The notes under the pieces: model-generated
Database searches by the model: none
What the model was told of the DNA's origin: nothing
Seen by the model: only the letters and a program-made list of their open reading frames with translations
Origin: Pseudoduganella flava
GTDB taxonomy: Bacteria > Pseudomonadota > Gammaproteobacteria > Burkholderiales > Burkholderiaceae_D
DNA: 64,000 nucleotides
Assembly: GCF_007830495.1 (NCBI RefSeq)
Contig: NZ_VLKW01000003.1
Location: 496,001-560,000, forward strand
Reading direction: 5' to 3'
Made by a program: the position numbers and the translations under genes
Part shown: one piece after another, positions 27,323 to 36,451 of the stretch
How positions within the stretch are numbered: position 1 is the first letter of the stretch
How the letters are laid out: every line of letters starts with the position of its first letter

Positions 27323-29035
27323 ATGAAGCCTGTCCGCCTGCCCGCCTCCGCCGTTCTCGCTCTCCCCCGCTGGGCGCTGTTTGCCCTCGCGATGCTGTAC
27401 ATCCTGCCCGGTGTCATCGGGCGCGAGCCGTGGAAGAACGACGACGCGGCCAGCTTCGGCATCATGTGGACGATGGCGCACGGCACCTGGCAGGACTGGC
27501 TGTGGCCGAACATCGCCGGCATGTCCGTCCCTGAGGAAGGCCCGCTGATGTTCTGGCTGGGCGCGCTGTGCATCAAGCTGTTCGGCGGCATCCTCGGCGA
27601 CGTGCTGGCGGCCCGCATCGCGACGATCGGGGTCTTCCTGCTGGGCGCGCTGGCGCTGTGGTACGCCACCTTCAACCTGGGCCGCCGGCCCGAGGCGCAG
27701 CCGCTGCGGCTGGCGTTCGGCGGCCAGCCCGAGCCGAACGACTTCGGCCGCACGCTGGCCGATGCCGCGCTGCTGATCTACCTCGGCTGCCTGGGCTTCC
27801 TCCAGCACAGCCACGAGACGACGTCCGAACCCCTGCTCACCGCGCTGCTTGCGCTGACCCTGTACCGTTCGGTGCGCTACATGGAAAAGCCGTGCTGGCG
27901 CAACGCCGCGCTGATCGGCCTGGCGCTGGGCCTGATGACGCTGACGCGCGGCTGGGTGCCGCCCGTGTTCCTGCTGGTCGCGCTGTTCACCTGCACGCGC
28001 TTCCTCGCCATTCCCGTGGCCCGCGCGCTGCCGCACCTGCTGGCCACGCTGGCCATCGCCTTCGCCGTCACGTTGCCGTGGCTCGTGCCAGCCTTCGTCG
28101 CCCGCCCCTACGGCCAGGCGCCGCTGCTGGCCTGGAACGCGTGGAACCTGGCGCAACTGGGCCTGCCGAGCCTGCGCCCGCTGCAAACTTTGCTGCGCGA
28201 CGGCGTGTGGTTCTTCTGGCCCGCCTGGCCGTTCGCGCTGTGGGCCGCCTACGCATGGCGCCGGCAGAACAACCTGCTGCACATCGTGGTGCCGACGACG
28301 TTCGTTATCGTCGCCATCGCGCTGCTGCTTGTCCATCCCGCACCGGAACATGCGCAGCTGCTGATGCTGGTGCCGCCGCTGGCGATCATGGCCGCGTTCG
28401 GCCTGTTGACGGTACAGCGCGGCGCGATCAACGCGATCGACTGGTTCTCGGTGATGGTGCTGACCCTGGGCGCGGCCGTGCTGTGGATCTTCTGGTATGC
28501 CCAGCTGACGGGCTGGCCGCCGAAGCCCGCCCATAACGTGCTGCGGCTGATCCCCGGCTACGTGCCGGAGGTGAACTGGGTAGCCCTCATCGTCGCGATC
28601 GCGGCCACGCTGGGCTGGTTCCTGCTGGTGCACTGGCGCGTATCGCGCCGGCCGTCCGTGCTGTGGCGCGCCGTCGTGCTGTCGTCCGGCGGCGTGATCC
28701 TGATCTGGATCCTGTGGATGACGCTGTTCCTGCCGCACACGAACTACAGCAAGAGCTACGCGACCGTGGCGCGCCAGGCCGCCGCCGCGCTGCCGCCCGA
28801 CACCGATTGCATCGACAGCAACGCGGGCCCCGCCCAGCGCGCCTCGTTCGCCTACTTCGGCAAGCTGCCGTTCCGCCCGGTGGACGGGGGCAACTGCCGG
28901 CTGCTGCTGTGGCAGGACTATGTGCGCGGCGGCGTGCGCCACGAGCCGCCCGGCAACTGGACGTTGCTGTGGGAAGGCCGGCGCGCCAGCGACCGCACCG
29001 AACGCTTCCGCCTGTACCGCCGCCCGGCGCCGTAA
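27323..29035 (+). CDS. GT39-family (ArnT/PMT-like) membrane glycosyltransferase
   Basis: 570 residues with about 11-12 membrane helices and a soluble C-terminal tail (about 470-570). The opening loop 'GREPWKNDDAASFGIMWTMA' contains the acidic pair of GT-C enzymes that use polyprenyl-phosphate sugars, and 'LTRGWVPPVFLLVAL' and 'SHETTSEPLLTALLALTLYR' fit the ArnT-like group. Proteins of this group add aminoarabinose or other sugars to lipid A, glycans or proteins. The acceptor here is unknown and no arn genes are nearby. The ATG at 27323 is preferred to the TTG one codon earlier. Confidence 0.8.
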   Translation: MKPVRLPASAVLALPRWALFALAMLYILPGVIGREPWKNDDAASFGIMWTMAHGTWQDWLWPNIAGMSVPEEGPLMFWLGALCIKLFGGILGDVLAARIATIGVFLLGALALWYATFNLGRRPEAQPLRLAFGGQPEPNDFGRTLADAALLIYLGCLGFLQHSHETTSEPLLTALLALTLYRSVRYMEKPCWRNAALIGLALGLMTLTRGWVPPVFLLVALFTCTRFLAIPVARALPHLLATLAIAFAVTLPWLVPAFVARPYGQAPLLAWNAWNLAQLGLPSLRPLQTLLRDGVWFFWPAWPFALWAAYAWRRQNNLLHIVVPTTFVIVAIALLLVHPAPEHAQLLMLVPPLAIMAAFGLLTVQRGAINAIDWFSVMVLTLGAAVLWIFWYAQLTGWPPKPAHNVLRLIPGYVPEVNWVALIVAIAATLGWFLLVHWRVSRRPSVLWRAVVLSSGGVILIWILWMTLFLPHTNYSKSYATVARQAAAALPPDTDCIDSNAGPAQRASFAYFGKLPFRPVDGGNCRLLLWQDYVRGGVRHEPPGNWTLLWEGRRASDRTERFRLYRRPAP

Positions 29036-29068
29036 GCCCGCCATGCTATGCTGAGCCGTGACTTCCGG

Positions 29069-29839
29069 ATGACCACGATGCAGAAAGCGGTGGCGATACT
29101 GACGATGCTGGCAGGGGCGGGCGCCTGTGCCGCCACGCAGGCGGGCCCCGGCCCGGTGCCGGCCTGGCCGCATCTGACGATCACCGGGGAAAACACCCCG
29201 CCGACGAGCATGTTCGTCGACGGCAAGCCTGCCGGCCGCCAGACGGACAAGGTGCACGAGATGCTCGACCGTGTCGGCGTCCCCCACTCGATCGACATCC
29301 TGCCGTGGAAACGGGCTTACATGATGGCGCAGCGCGACGCGCTCACATGCGTGTATTCGACCACCCGCACGCCGGAACGCGAGAAGCAGTTCAAGTGGGT
29401 CGGCCCGATGGTCGAGATCGACTGGGTGCTGATGGGCCGCGCCGACCGCAAATTCCACCTGCGCACGCTGGAAGATGCCCGCACGCTGCGCATCGGCACC
29501 TACAACGGCGACGCCCGCGACGAATACCTGAAAAGCCGCGGCTTCAACGTGGACCCGGTGCAGAACGACGCGTCCAATCCCGACAAGCTGCTGCTGAACC
29601 GGATCGACCTGTGGGCCGTGGCCGCCCGCCCGGACCTCGACATGGCCCGCGAACTGGGCCGCGACGGCCAGTTCGTCCCCGTGCTCGTGTTCAACCGCGT
29701 GCGCCTCTACCTGGCGTGCAACCCGACCGTGCCGGACCGGCTGGTGGACCGGATGAACGCGATGTTCGACACGATGCGCCGCGACGGCACCTTCGCCCGC
29801 ATCGACCGCCGTTATCAGGACGCCACGGCGGAAAAGTAA
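29069..29839 (+). CDS. Periplasmic solute-binding protein, SBP_bac_3-like
   Basis: About 256 residues. Signal peptide MTTMQKAVAILTMLAGAGAC with cleavage near 'AATQA'. The mature part shows the class-3 binding-protein outline: 'LTITGENTPPTSMFVDGKPA', 'DILPWKRAYMMAQRDALTCV', 'RTLRIGTYNGDARDEYLKSR' and 'LVDRMNAMFDTMRRDGTFAR'. These proteins bind amino acids or small polar ligands; no permease or ATPase is adjacent, so it may be a stand-alone scavenger or signalling protein. Alternative starts at 29048 and 29078 cannot be excluded. Confidence 0.8.
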   Translation: MTTMQKAVAILTMLAGAGACAATQAGPGPVPAWPHLTITGENTPPTSMFVDGKPAGRQTDKVHEMLDRVGVPHSIDILPWKRAYMMAQRDALTCVYSTTRTPEREKQFKWVGPMVEIDWVLMGRADRKFHLRTLEDARTLRIGTYNGDARDEYLKSRGFNVDPVQNDASNPDKLLLNRIDLWAVAARPDLDMARELGRDGQFVPVLVFNRVRLYLACNPTVPDRLVDRMNAMFDTMRRDGTFARIDRRYQDATAEK

Positions 29840-29880
29840 AACTTGTAAACAACGGTAGACACCGCGTCATTGCAGGCTTA

Positions 29881-29908
29881 AAAAGCTGTTGCGCGAGGCT
29901 TTTTTTTC
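29881..29908 (+). terminator. Possible terminator after the binding-protein gene
   Basis: AAAAGC/GCTTTT short stem with an 11-base loop followed by eight or more T. The stem is weak. The rest of 29840-30166 contains no gene, only the promoter candidate at 29921-29949. Confidence 0.35.
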
Positions 29909-29920
29909 TTGAGGAAACTA

Positions 29921-29949
29921 AAGACAAAGCTTGTGGAGCCCGGTATAGT
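29921..29949 (+). promoter_or_regulatory. Candidate promoter of the FtsH-like gene
   Basis: AAGACA (29921-29926), a 17-base spacer and TATAGT (29944-29949). It would give a leader of about 210 bases before the ATG at 30167. The -35 matches consensus at four of six positions. Confidence 0.35.
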
Positions 29950-30166
29950 CCACATATACGCTACGTTGCCGCTCGGCACTAAAAGGCCGCCACAGGTCAT
30001 CAGATACAAGCTGCCATCCAGGCAGCGCTTGCCCCGCAACGACACTCCCGGCAGTGCCTCGCTTCGCGTGCCGGACCATCAGTGGTGCCATGCGCCCCAT
30101 CAACGCGCATCCAGCCCCACGAATTCACGACATCCGTGTCACTACTGTATTTGTTGAGTCTGCCAC

Positions 30167-32083
30167 ATGTTCAATCTTTACAAACTTCAGCTTGCGCTCA
30201 AGAACAACTGGGTGCGTCTCGCCCTGGTCGTGCTGGCCGTTGCAGCCGTGGTTTTCGCCGTCGTCCGTACCGAGGTCGCGCAGGACAATAACCCGGTGGT
30301 GCGTTCCCAGAACATCTCGGAGATCACCGCCCTGGTCGGCCAGCGCGCACGGCTGGAGTACCTGCTGATCGCCCGTCCGCTGTCGGACGCCCCCCGCTAC
30401 ATCTACAAGTTCAAGGATGCGCCGCAGCTGCACGTGGTGAAGGTGCCGAGCACCTCGCACGTGAACCTGGAGCGCGAAGTGCTGCTGCGGAACGCCCTGC
30501 CGTACGCGATCGCACAGGAAGAATACCTATCCAAGCACAAGGCTGTGCTGCTGGACGACGGCGGCACGATGGCCGGCGTGACGGCATTCGTGCAGCGCCA
30601 CGCGTTCGACATCTTCGTCGTCGCGCTGATGCTGTTCATGCTGAAGTTCGGCCTGCCGGGCATGGGCGGCGCGTCCGCATCGATCGTCACTCCGGACAAG
30701 CTGAAAGGCTCGATGGACGACCTGATCGGCATGGAAGACATCAAGCAGGAAGTGCTGCACCTGGAAGACATGATCCGCAACCGCGAAGTCTACAAGCAGC
30801 ACAACATCGACAAGCCGTTCAACGTGATGCTGACGGGCCCCGCCGGTACCGGCAAGACGAAGCTGGCCGGCTACCTGGCCAAGCGCCTGGGCTACCCGCT
30901 GATCTCGGCCTCCGGCTCCGCACTGGAATCGGGCTACATCGGCGGCGGTTCCAAATCGCTGAACGCGCTGTACCGCAAGGCTGCCGCGCGCGGCAACTGC
31001 ATCATCTTCCTGGACGAGGCACAGGCGCTGTTCATGCCGCGCGGCCGCGGCGAGAAGAAGTGGGAAGACGATACGGCGAACACGCTGCTGGGCCTGTTGG
31101 ACGGCGTCAAGAGCGACGAAGGCAAGGGCGTGATCTGGGTCGTGGCCTCGAACTTCGACGACAACAGCACGCAGATGGACGAAGCCATGCTGCGCCGCTT
31201 CTCCGTGAAGATCAACTTCCGCCTGCCGAACAAGGCCGAGCGCAAGGAGCTGCTGGGCTCGTTCCTGAAGCGCAAGGAAGACGGCCTCGTCGACTGGAAC
31301 GACATGGACCTGGACCAGGTGGCCGAGATCACGCAGAACCTGTCGCCGGCGCTGCTGGAAACGGTGGTCGACCGCGCCTCGCTGCTGTCGATCCAGGAGA
31401 AGCAGGTGATCAACACGGCGCTGATGTTCCGCGCCTTCGAGCGTGCGACGATCGGCCTGACCGACCGCGCCACGACGGCCGAGAAGACCCGCCAGCGCGA
31501 GCGCATCGCACTGCACGAGCTGGGCCACTTCTTCATGCAGATCGACCCGTACCTGCGCGAAGGCATGTCGCTGGCCGATGTGAAGGAAAAGTCGCACCTG
31601 CTGAAGATCAGCACGGAATCCGTGTCGAAGCTGAACGCGCTGGGCTATGTGCTGTCGGCTGGCGACGACATGTCGCTGCGTACGCTGGAAGAGATGGAAC
31701 GCGACGTGATGCAGCTGTACGGCGGCGTTGCGGCGGAAGAGCTGTTCTACGGCGCCCGCGGCATTTCGGTGGGCAGCCAGAACGACATCCAGAAGGCGAC
31801 CTCGATGCTGGACATGATGGTCAACCGCCTGTCGATGTATTCGCGCTCGAAGCTGGACTACAGTCAGTTCAAGAGCGAGACGTCGGGCGAGCACACGCTG
31901 GTGCAGGTGGAAGCGAAGGCGGATGAGCTGTACAGCCACACGCTGAAGTCGATCGGCGACTACCGCGCCGTGATGGAATCGCTGAAGGACGTGCTGATGG
32001 AACGCTACGTGCTCACGAAGGACGACGTGTTCGCGCTGCTGGAAGAGCGCCTCGACCCGGCACCGCTGCGCCTCGCCGCATAA
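30167..32083 (+). CDS. Divergent FtsH-like membrane AAA metalloprotease
   Basis: 638 residues. Membrane helices at about 15-34 and 140-160 flank a periplasmic domain of about 100 residues, the FtsH topology. The AAA domain has Walker A GPAGTGKT (224-231), Walker B 'CIIFLDEAQ' (Asp283, Glu284) and 'AMLRRFSVKINFRLP' in place of the usual FtsH second region of homology. The protease domain keeps HELGH (450-454) and the third zinc ligand in 'GSQNDIQKAT', so it should be active. GPPGTGKT and HEAGH of classical FtsH are both altered, so this is a paralogue and not the housekeeping enzyme. It stands alone. Substrates are unknown. Confidence 0.88.
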   Translation: MFNLYKLQLALKNNWVRLALVVLAVAAVVFAVVRTEVAQDNNPVVRSQNISEITALVGQRARLEYLLIARPLSDAPRYIYKFKDAPQLHVVKVPSTSHVNLEREVLLRNALPYAIAQEEYLSKHKAVLLDDGGTMAGVTAFVQRHAFDIFVVALMLFMLKFGLPGMGGASASIVTPDKLKGSMDDLIGMEDIKQEVLHLEDMIRNREVYKQHNIDKPFNVMLTGPAGTGKTKLAGYLAKRLGYPLISASGSALESGYIGGGSKSLNALYRKAAARGNCIIFLDEAQALFMPRGRGEKKWEDDTANTLLGLLDGVKSDEGKGVIWVVASNFDDNSTQMDEAMLRRFSVKINFRLPNKAERKELLGSFLKRKEDGLVDWNDMDLDQVAEITQNLSPALLETVVDRASLLSIQEKQVINTALMFRAFERATIGLTDRATTAEKTRQRERIALHELGHFFMQIDPYLREGMSLADVKEKSHLLKISTESVSKLNALGYVLSAGDDMSLRTLEEMERDVMQLYGGVAAEELFYGARGISVGSQNDIQKATSMLDMMVNRLSMYSRSKLDYSQFKSETSGEHTLVQVEAKADELYSHTLKSIGDYRAVMESLKDVLMERYVLTKDDVFALLEERLDPAPLRLAA

Positions 32084-32107
32084 GCGCTGTTCGCTGCCGC
32101 ATACGAC

Positions 32108-32134
32108 AAGGCCCACATCGTTGTGGGCCTTTTG
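32108..32134 (+). terminator. Terminator of the FtsH-like gene
   Basis: AAGGCCCACA/TGTGGGCCTT stem with a TCGT loop and TTTT tail, 25 bases after the stop. It stands between two convergent genes. Confidence 0.85.
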
Positions 32135-32152
32135 TCGTTTACGCTCATCGCA

Positions 32153-32629
32153 TCAACGGCGCGCGATCATCTGCACGTTCACTTGCGATGCCGCGACCTT
32201 GGCGGCGGGCAGGCGCTCGAAGTTGTCGATCACGACTTCCTCGCCATCGTTACGGAACTGCAGCTGGGTACCGGAGTCGGTGACGAACTGGCCGGGACCG
32301 ATCGGACGCAGCTTGGTCGAGATGCCCACCGGGCCTTTGCTCTCGTCGCGTTGCAGCGCCGCCAGGGAGCTCTTCAGCTGCACGAAGTAATGGTTGCCCT
32401 GCTGGGTGAACTTGGCGACCTGGCCGTTGCTGAGCCTGTAGGTGTTCGCATAGTCAGCGAATTCGTTCGCCTGCATCGCGTAGGTGCTCGCTGTAGTCGC
32501 GGTGGTCGCGGTGCGGGCCGCCTTGACGGGCACGGTGGGCGCGTCGTTCTGGGCGTGGGCCGCGGCGGGAACGAGGGCGGCGACGAGGATGCTGACGGCG
32601 GCGGAAGCGCTGATAAACGAGTTTTTCAT
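32153..32629 (-). CDS. Exported protein of unknown function
   Basis: 158 residues. Signal peptide MKNSFISASAAVSILVAALV ending at 'AAAHA'. The mature protein has a Thr/Ala-rich stretch ('ARTATTATTAS') and then 'YANTYRLSNGQVAKFTQQGN' with 'RDGEEVV'-like acidic turns, and ends in 'VNVQMIARR'. The alternating pattern suggests a small beta-rich periplasmic domain. I recognise no family. GGAGAGAAAG precedes the ATG at 32629; an in-frame TTG four codons upstream is less likely. The 32630-33074 interval beyond has no gene or clear signal. Confidence 0.75.
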   Translation of the reverse strand: MKNSFISASAAVSILVAALVPAAAHAQNDAPTVPVKAARTATTATTASTYAMQANEFADYANTYRLSNGQVAKFTQQGNHYFVQLKSSLAALQRDESKGPVGISTKLRPIGPGQFVTDSGTQLQFRNDGEEVVIDNFERLPAAKVAASQVNVQMIARR

Positions 32630-33074
32630 CTTTCTCTCCAAAGTGGTTGCCTGGTCGTCGCCGCCTCTCAGTAATGTGCGGCAACGGTGCTAAGGTAACA
32701 AAGGCAACTTGGGGAGGGGGGCGTAAAGCGACGAAGTGCCGAAAACGCGGGATGAAATGCAGGCGGCTCCGGACGGAATGCTGTGGCGAGTTCAAAGTCC
32801 TCGGTGCTGCTCCCGGGCGCGGTCACGAGGCAATTTCCTGGTGAAGCCAAGGGCGAAACGCGGCCATGCCCGCTCGGCGACTCCGCTCAGGACGCTCGCA
32901 GTCGGGGATCGCACAGGCACGCCGACGAGTTGAACCCCGGTGCCATCCGGTGCGTCTGACGCACGCCTTGGGATGGGCATATGTTCTGACGGACAGATCG
33001 TGACATTCGGTGACTTTTGCCGGGTAGTGCGCGTGATAAAATTTCAATATATCAACTTTCGATTCCATTTCTCA

Positions 33075-33680
33075 ATGAAAATCATCGCTCTTCTCAAGCG
33101 TTTTTCCATCGTTGCCGCGCTGGCCGGCACGACCTTGCTGACCGGCTGCGCAACGACGTATGTCGACACCATGACGAAGGAAGTGGCTGCTTCTGAATAC
33201 AGGAAGCCTACACAGGCCAAGCCTGTAACGGTGTCGTTCGAGTTTCAGACCAACGGCGCGCCCAACAGCCGTGCAACGGAGTTCCTGAAAGCCCAGGTTA
33301 CCGACCAGCTGGAAAACAGCGGCTTGTTCGCCACCGCTTCGGGCACGCCCGGCGCCGGCCAGCTGCAAGTCGTCCTCAACAACGTGCCGCTGCAAGGCCA
33401 GAACGCTGCCGCCGCCGGCTTTGTCACCGGGTTGACCTTTGGCGCCGTTGGCAGCACGGTTACCGACGGCTACGTGTGCACGATCTCCTATCTGCCTCCG
33501 GGCCAGGCCCAGCCGGTGAAGGTGTCCGCACGCCATGCGATTCACACGACGATGGGCGCGTCCAGCGCCCCTGCGAATGCGCAGGAGTCGCCCAGCATGG
33601 AAGCCGCCGTCCGCAAGATGACACGCGACGTGGTGAGCACCGCACTGCGCGACCTGTCCAATTCCCCTAACTTCAACTGA
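33075..33680 (+). CDS. Lipoprotein, unknown
   Basis: 201 residues. Lipoprotein signal MKIIALLKRFSIVAALAGTT with lipobox LTGC at about residues 22-25. The mature part contains 'PVTVSFEFQTNGAPNSRATE', 'VTDQLENSGLFATAS', 'QLQVVLNNVPLQGQNAAAAG' and a glycine-rich 'FVTGLTFGAVGSTVTDGYVC'. The 'LQVVLNN' strand and glycine hairpin could insert in or span a membrane. No Shine-Dalgarno is obvious. It precedes another lipoprotein gene by 9 bases, and both are probably one transcript. Confidence 0.8.
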   Translation: MKIIALLKRFSIVAALAGTTLLTGCATTYVDTMTKEVAASEYRKPTQAKPVTVSFEFQTNGAPNSRATEFLKAQVTDQLENSGLFATASGTPGAGQLQVVLNNVPLQGQNAAAAGFVTGLTFGAVGSTVTDGYVCTISYLPPGQAQPVKVSARHAIHTTMGASSAPANAQESPSMEAAVRKMTRDVVSTALRDLSNSPNFN

Positions 33681-33689
33681 TTATCAAAG

Positions 33690-34277
33690 ATGAATCGATT
33701 CATTCGTTTGCTGGCCATGGCCGGCGTGATGCTCGCAGCAACCCAACTGGTGGGCTGCGCCTCGGTCAAGATGGGCCAGCCTGTCGCGTCGATGGACAAT
33801 ACCGTCAAGATGCGTGATGGCAGCGCCAAGGCGCCAGTGGCCGTCGGAGCTTTTGCGCTGGATGCGGGCAAGCCCGCTGCGATGGACCAGTCGGTCAGTG
33901 TGCGCGGCGGAAATACCCTGGCTTCGCCGATCGACAACTCGTTCGCGCAATACCTGAAAGAGACGCTGCGTGTCGAGCTGGAAGCAGCGCAGCTGCTCGA
34001 TCCCAACTCGCAAACCCGGATCGAGGGGACGCTGATGGATTCGATGCTCGATCCGGCAATGAGCATCGGCAAGGGGCACCTGCAGGCCCGCTTCGTCGTG
34101 AAGCAGGCAGGTACCGTGAAGTATGACCGCACCCTGGAAGTGAACTCGGAATGGGAGTCGTCGTTCATGGGGGCCGTCGCCATACCCGCCGCTGTACAGC
34201 ATTATCAGCAGATGTACCGCAAACTGGTTAGCCAGCTGTTTGACGATCCAGATTTCCGCAAGGCCCTGGTGAAGTAA
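33690..34277 (+). CDS. Lipoprotein, unknown
   Basis: 195 residues. The signal MNRFIRLLAMAGVMLAATQL is followed by lipobox LVGC with Cys at about 23. It resembles its upstream neighbour in layout ('SFAQYLKETLRVELEAAQLL', then 'TRIEGTLMDSMLD' and 'YDRTLEVNSEWESSFMGAVA'). The 'YLKETLRVEL..A..L' helix recalls lipoproteins in which a helix packs on a sheet, such as LptE- or CsgG-related proteins, but I cannot assign a family. The two genes form an operon ended by the terminator at 34289-34315. Confidence 0.8.
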   Translation: MNRFIRLLAMAGVMLAATQLVGCASVKMGQPVASMDNTVKMRDGSAKAPVAVGAFALDAGKPAAMDQSVSVRGGNTLASPIDNSFAQYLKETLRVELEAAQLLDPNSQTRIEGTLMDSMLDPAMSIGKGHLQARFVVKQAGTVKYDRTLEVNSEWESSFMGAVAIPAAVQHYQQMYRKLVSQLFDDPDFRKALVK

Positions 34278-34288
34278 GCAGGTCATTG

Positions 34289-34315
34289 AAAGAGCCCGGC
34301 AATGCCGGGCTCTTT
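34289..34315 (+). terminator. Terminator between convergent genes
   Basis: Perfect 12-base-pair stem AAAGAGCCCGGC/GCCGGGCTCTTT with a three-base loop, 11 bases after the lipoprotein stop. Its symmetry lets it serve the APC-transporter gene on the other strand too. Confidence 0.85.
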
Positions 34316-34336
34316 CATTCTTGGGATGGGAACGTC

Positions 34337-36301
34337 TTACACCTTCATCGGCAAAATCACCATCTGCAACCCCTCCAGATGCAACCGCCGCTGCACCGCC
34401 AGCGCCGCCTGGTTGTGCAGCGTGCGGATCAGCCAGTTGTCGCCGCGGGCGAAGATGAGTTTGCTGGTGAAGAAAATTGAATGGGGGAATTCGCGGCTGA
34501 TCTCTTCGCACAGCCGCGTGACTTCGTCGACGGCGTCGGTACCGAAGCCCAGGTAGGACGACGCGGCCATGCCGTGGCTGTGGCAGAAGTCGACGAAGTA
34601 TTCCAGCGTCTCGGCCGCTTCTTCGCGCATGTGGTCCATCGCGCCTTCGCCGCCGTACACGTGCGAATCGACCGTGCGGGCGTTCACGAACAGGAAGTTC
34701 TTGAAGTGACCGGGGAACATCCTTTGCACCCACAACAGCGCGTGCAGGCCGCCGCCCCGCGACGTGCCGACGATGAACACGGCCGTCTGGTCGTCCGGCT
34801 TCGGCTCGATCGGTTCGCGGTTCGGGCCGAACGGCTGCGTGGCGAATACGTCGTCGACGGAATGGATCGCCTGCTTCGTTTCGCGGTAGTGGTTGCGGAT
34901 CCAGATGCCCATCCACGCCATCGCGGCGATGATCAGCACGGTGGTCCAGCCGCCGTCGAGGAAGCGTTCGACCAGCAGCACGATCAGGATGCCCGCACAG
35001 ATGACGAAACCCAGCAGCGACAGCAGCAGCCGGCGCAGCCAGTGCGTGCCCTTCTTGCGGTTACGGGACCAGTACAGCACGAGGCCGAGCAGCGAGATCG
35101 CGAACGTCAGGAACACGGAAATCGAATACAGCACGACGAGCAAGGTCACGCTGCCCTCCGTCCAGAACAGGATCGCCAGCGCGGCAATGCCCATCACGAG
35201 GATGCCGTTCTGCGTGACGAGCCGCGTGGACAGGTAGCGGAACTTGTGCGGCACCCACGAGTCGCCCGCCATGTTCGCCAGCACGGCCGGGCCGCCGAGG
35301 AAGCCCGTATTGGCCGCGACGAACAGCAGGCCGGCCTCGAACGCCAGCACGATCGCGAGCAGTACCTGGTTCGTCACGCCGCCGTGCGGGATGGCGTTCT
35401 CGATGATGCGGCGGAACGTCGTCGCGTTCAGCGTCTCGCCGGCGATCGGCGACGCATCCCACAGCAGGTACAGCAGGATGATGCCGCTGGCGGTAACGGC
35501 CAGCGACAGCGCCATATAGATCATCGTCACCTTGCCGGTCCGCACGCGCGGCTCGGCCAGCAGGTTGATGTTGTTGGACACCGCTTCCAAGCCTGTGTAC
35601 GTACCGCCGCCATGCGAGTACGCGAGCAGCAGCATGCCTGCCACGCCGGCCCAGCCGACGGTGCCGGCCAGCGACGTCGTTTCGTTCAGCGTGTTCGGCA
35701 CGAGGTCCGGCAGGTGCGACGCATGCGCGGCGAGGCCGTAGACGATCAGCACGAGGTGCGTGAATACGAAGCCGAGGAAGATCGGCAGCAGGATCTGGAT
35801 CGCTTCCTTCAGCCCGCGCAGGTTCATCACGATCAGCACGGCGATGAAGAACGCCTCCGCCCATATCTTGTAGGGCTGGAACCACAGCGGCATGAACGAC
35901 GCGAGCGCATCAACGCCGGATGCGATCGAGATCGCGATCGTCAGCACGTAGTCGAGGATCAGCGCGCAGCCGGCGATCAGGCCGAGATACGGGCCGACCA
36001 GCTTCGTCGCGACGCGGTAGCCGCCGCCGCCGGTGGGGAACAGCTCGATCACCTGGTTGTAGGCAAGCGCGATGATGAACACGGTGACGGCTGTGGCCAG
36101 CGCCATGTACAGGCCGAGATGGGTGTGCGTGCCGAGCGCCTTGAACGTCTCTTCCGGGCCGTATGCCGACGACGACAGGCCGTCCGCCCCCAGTCCGACC
36201 CACGCCAGGAAGGCCACCAGCGCCATCGAATGCCGGGTTTCCTTGGCTAGCGGATCGAGCGCCTTGCCGAGGATGATTTCGCGGATTTTGTTGTTCTTCA
36301 T
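34337..36301 (-). CDS. APC-superfamily permease with cytoplasmic C-terminal domain
   Basis: 654 residues. Twelve membrane helices (about 25-480) begin with 'GLGADGLSSSAYGPEETFKA' and 'ELFPTGGGGYRVATKLVGPY', which match the APC/KUP-like fold ('SS.AYG', 'P.GGG.Y'). The soluble C-terminal part (about 520-654) has 'TAVFIVGTSRGGGLHALLWV' and 'FPGHFKNFLFVNARTVDSHV', resembling a USP-like nucleotide-binding domain that may regulate transport. The substrate is unknown (amino acid or cation). ATG 36301 precedes the conserved start; upstream in-frame sequence has no hydrophobic or family signal. Confidence 0.85.
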   Translation of the reverse strand: MKNNKIREIILGKALDPLAKETRHSMALVAFLAWVGLGADGLSSSAYGPEETFKALGTHTHLGLYMALATAVTVFIIALAYNQVIELFPTGGGGYRVATKLVGPYLGLIAGCALILDYVLTIAISIASGVDALASFMPLWFQPYKIWAEAFFIAVLIVMNLRGLKEAIQILLPIFLGFVFTHLVLIVYGLAAHASHLPDLVPNTLNETTSLAGTVGWAGVAGMLLLAYSHGGGTYTGLEAVSNNINLLAEPRVRTGKVTMIYMALSLAVTASGIILLYLLWDASPIAGETLNATTFRRIIENAIPHGGVTNQVLLAIVLAFEAGLLFVAANTGFLGGPAVLANMAGDSWVPHKFRYLSTRLVTQNGILVMGIAALAILFWTEGSVTLLVVLYSISVFLTFAISLLGLVLYWSRNRKKGTHWLRRLLLSLLGFVICAGILIVLLVERFLDGGWTTVLIIAAMAWMGIWIRNHYRETKQAIHSVDDVFATQPFGPNREPIEPKPDDQTAVFIVGTSRGGGLHALLWVQRMFPGHFKNFLFVNARTVDSHVYGGEGAMDHMREEAAETLEYFVDFCHSHGMAASSYLGFGTDAVDEVTRLCEEISREFPHSIFFTSKLIFARGDNWLIRTLHNQAALAVQRRLHLEGLQMVILPMKV

Positions 36302-36410
36302 GCGCCCATGGCCGGTTTGCCCGGCTGATAACGAAACAGGTCGAGATGATACGCCATCCGCCCGCCGCCGCCGTTGCCACACCGACAACCATTCCGCGGA
36401 GTAGTGAGGG

Positions 36411-36439
36411 TTGCCCCGGCAGTTCAAATCAGTGATAAT
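36411..36439 (+). promoter_or_regulatory. tRNA-Leu promoter
   Basis: TTGCCC (36411-36416), a 17-base spacer and GATAAT (36434-36439), 12 bases before the tRNA. Confidence 0.7.
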
Positions 36440-36451
36440 GCACGGCGCGTC

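Noticed and set aside
29048..29068. Earlier start for the binding protein (MLSRDFR)
   Set aside because: It would place charged residues before the signal peptide, and no ribosome binding site precedes it. It remains possible.
27281..29458. A 725-residue open frame opposite the GT39 gene
   Set aside because: It spans two real genes on the plus strand and has shadow-type composition.
32630..33074. Small gene in the 445-base gap
   Set aside because: Possible short ORFs lack ribosome binding sites and plausible composition.
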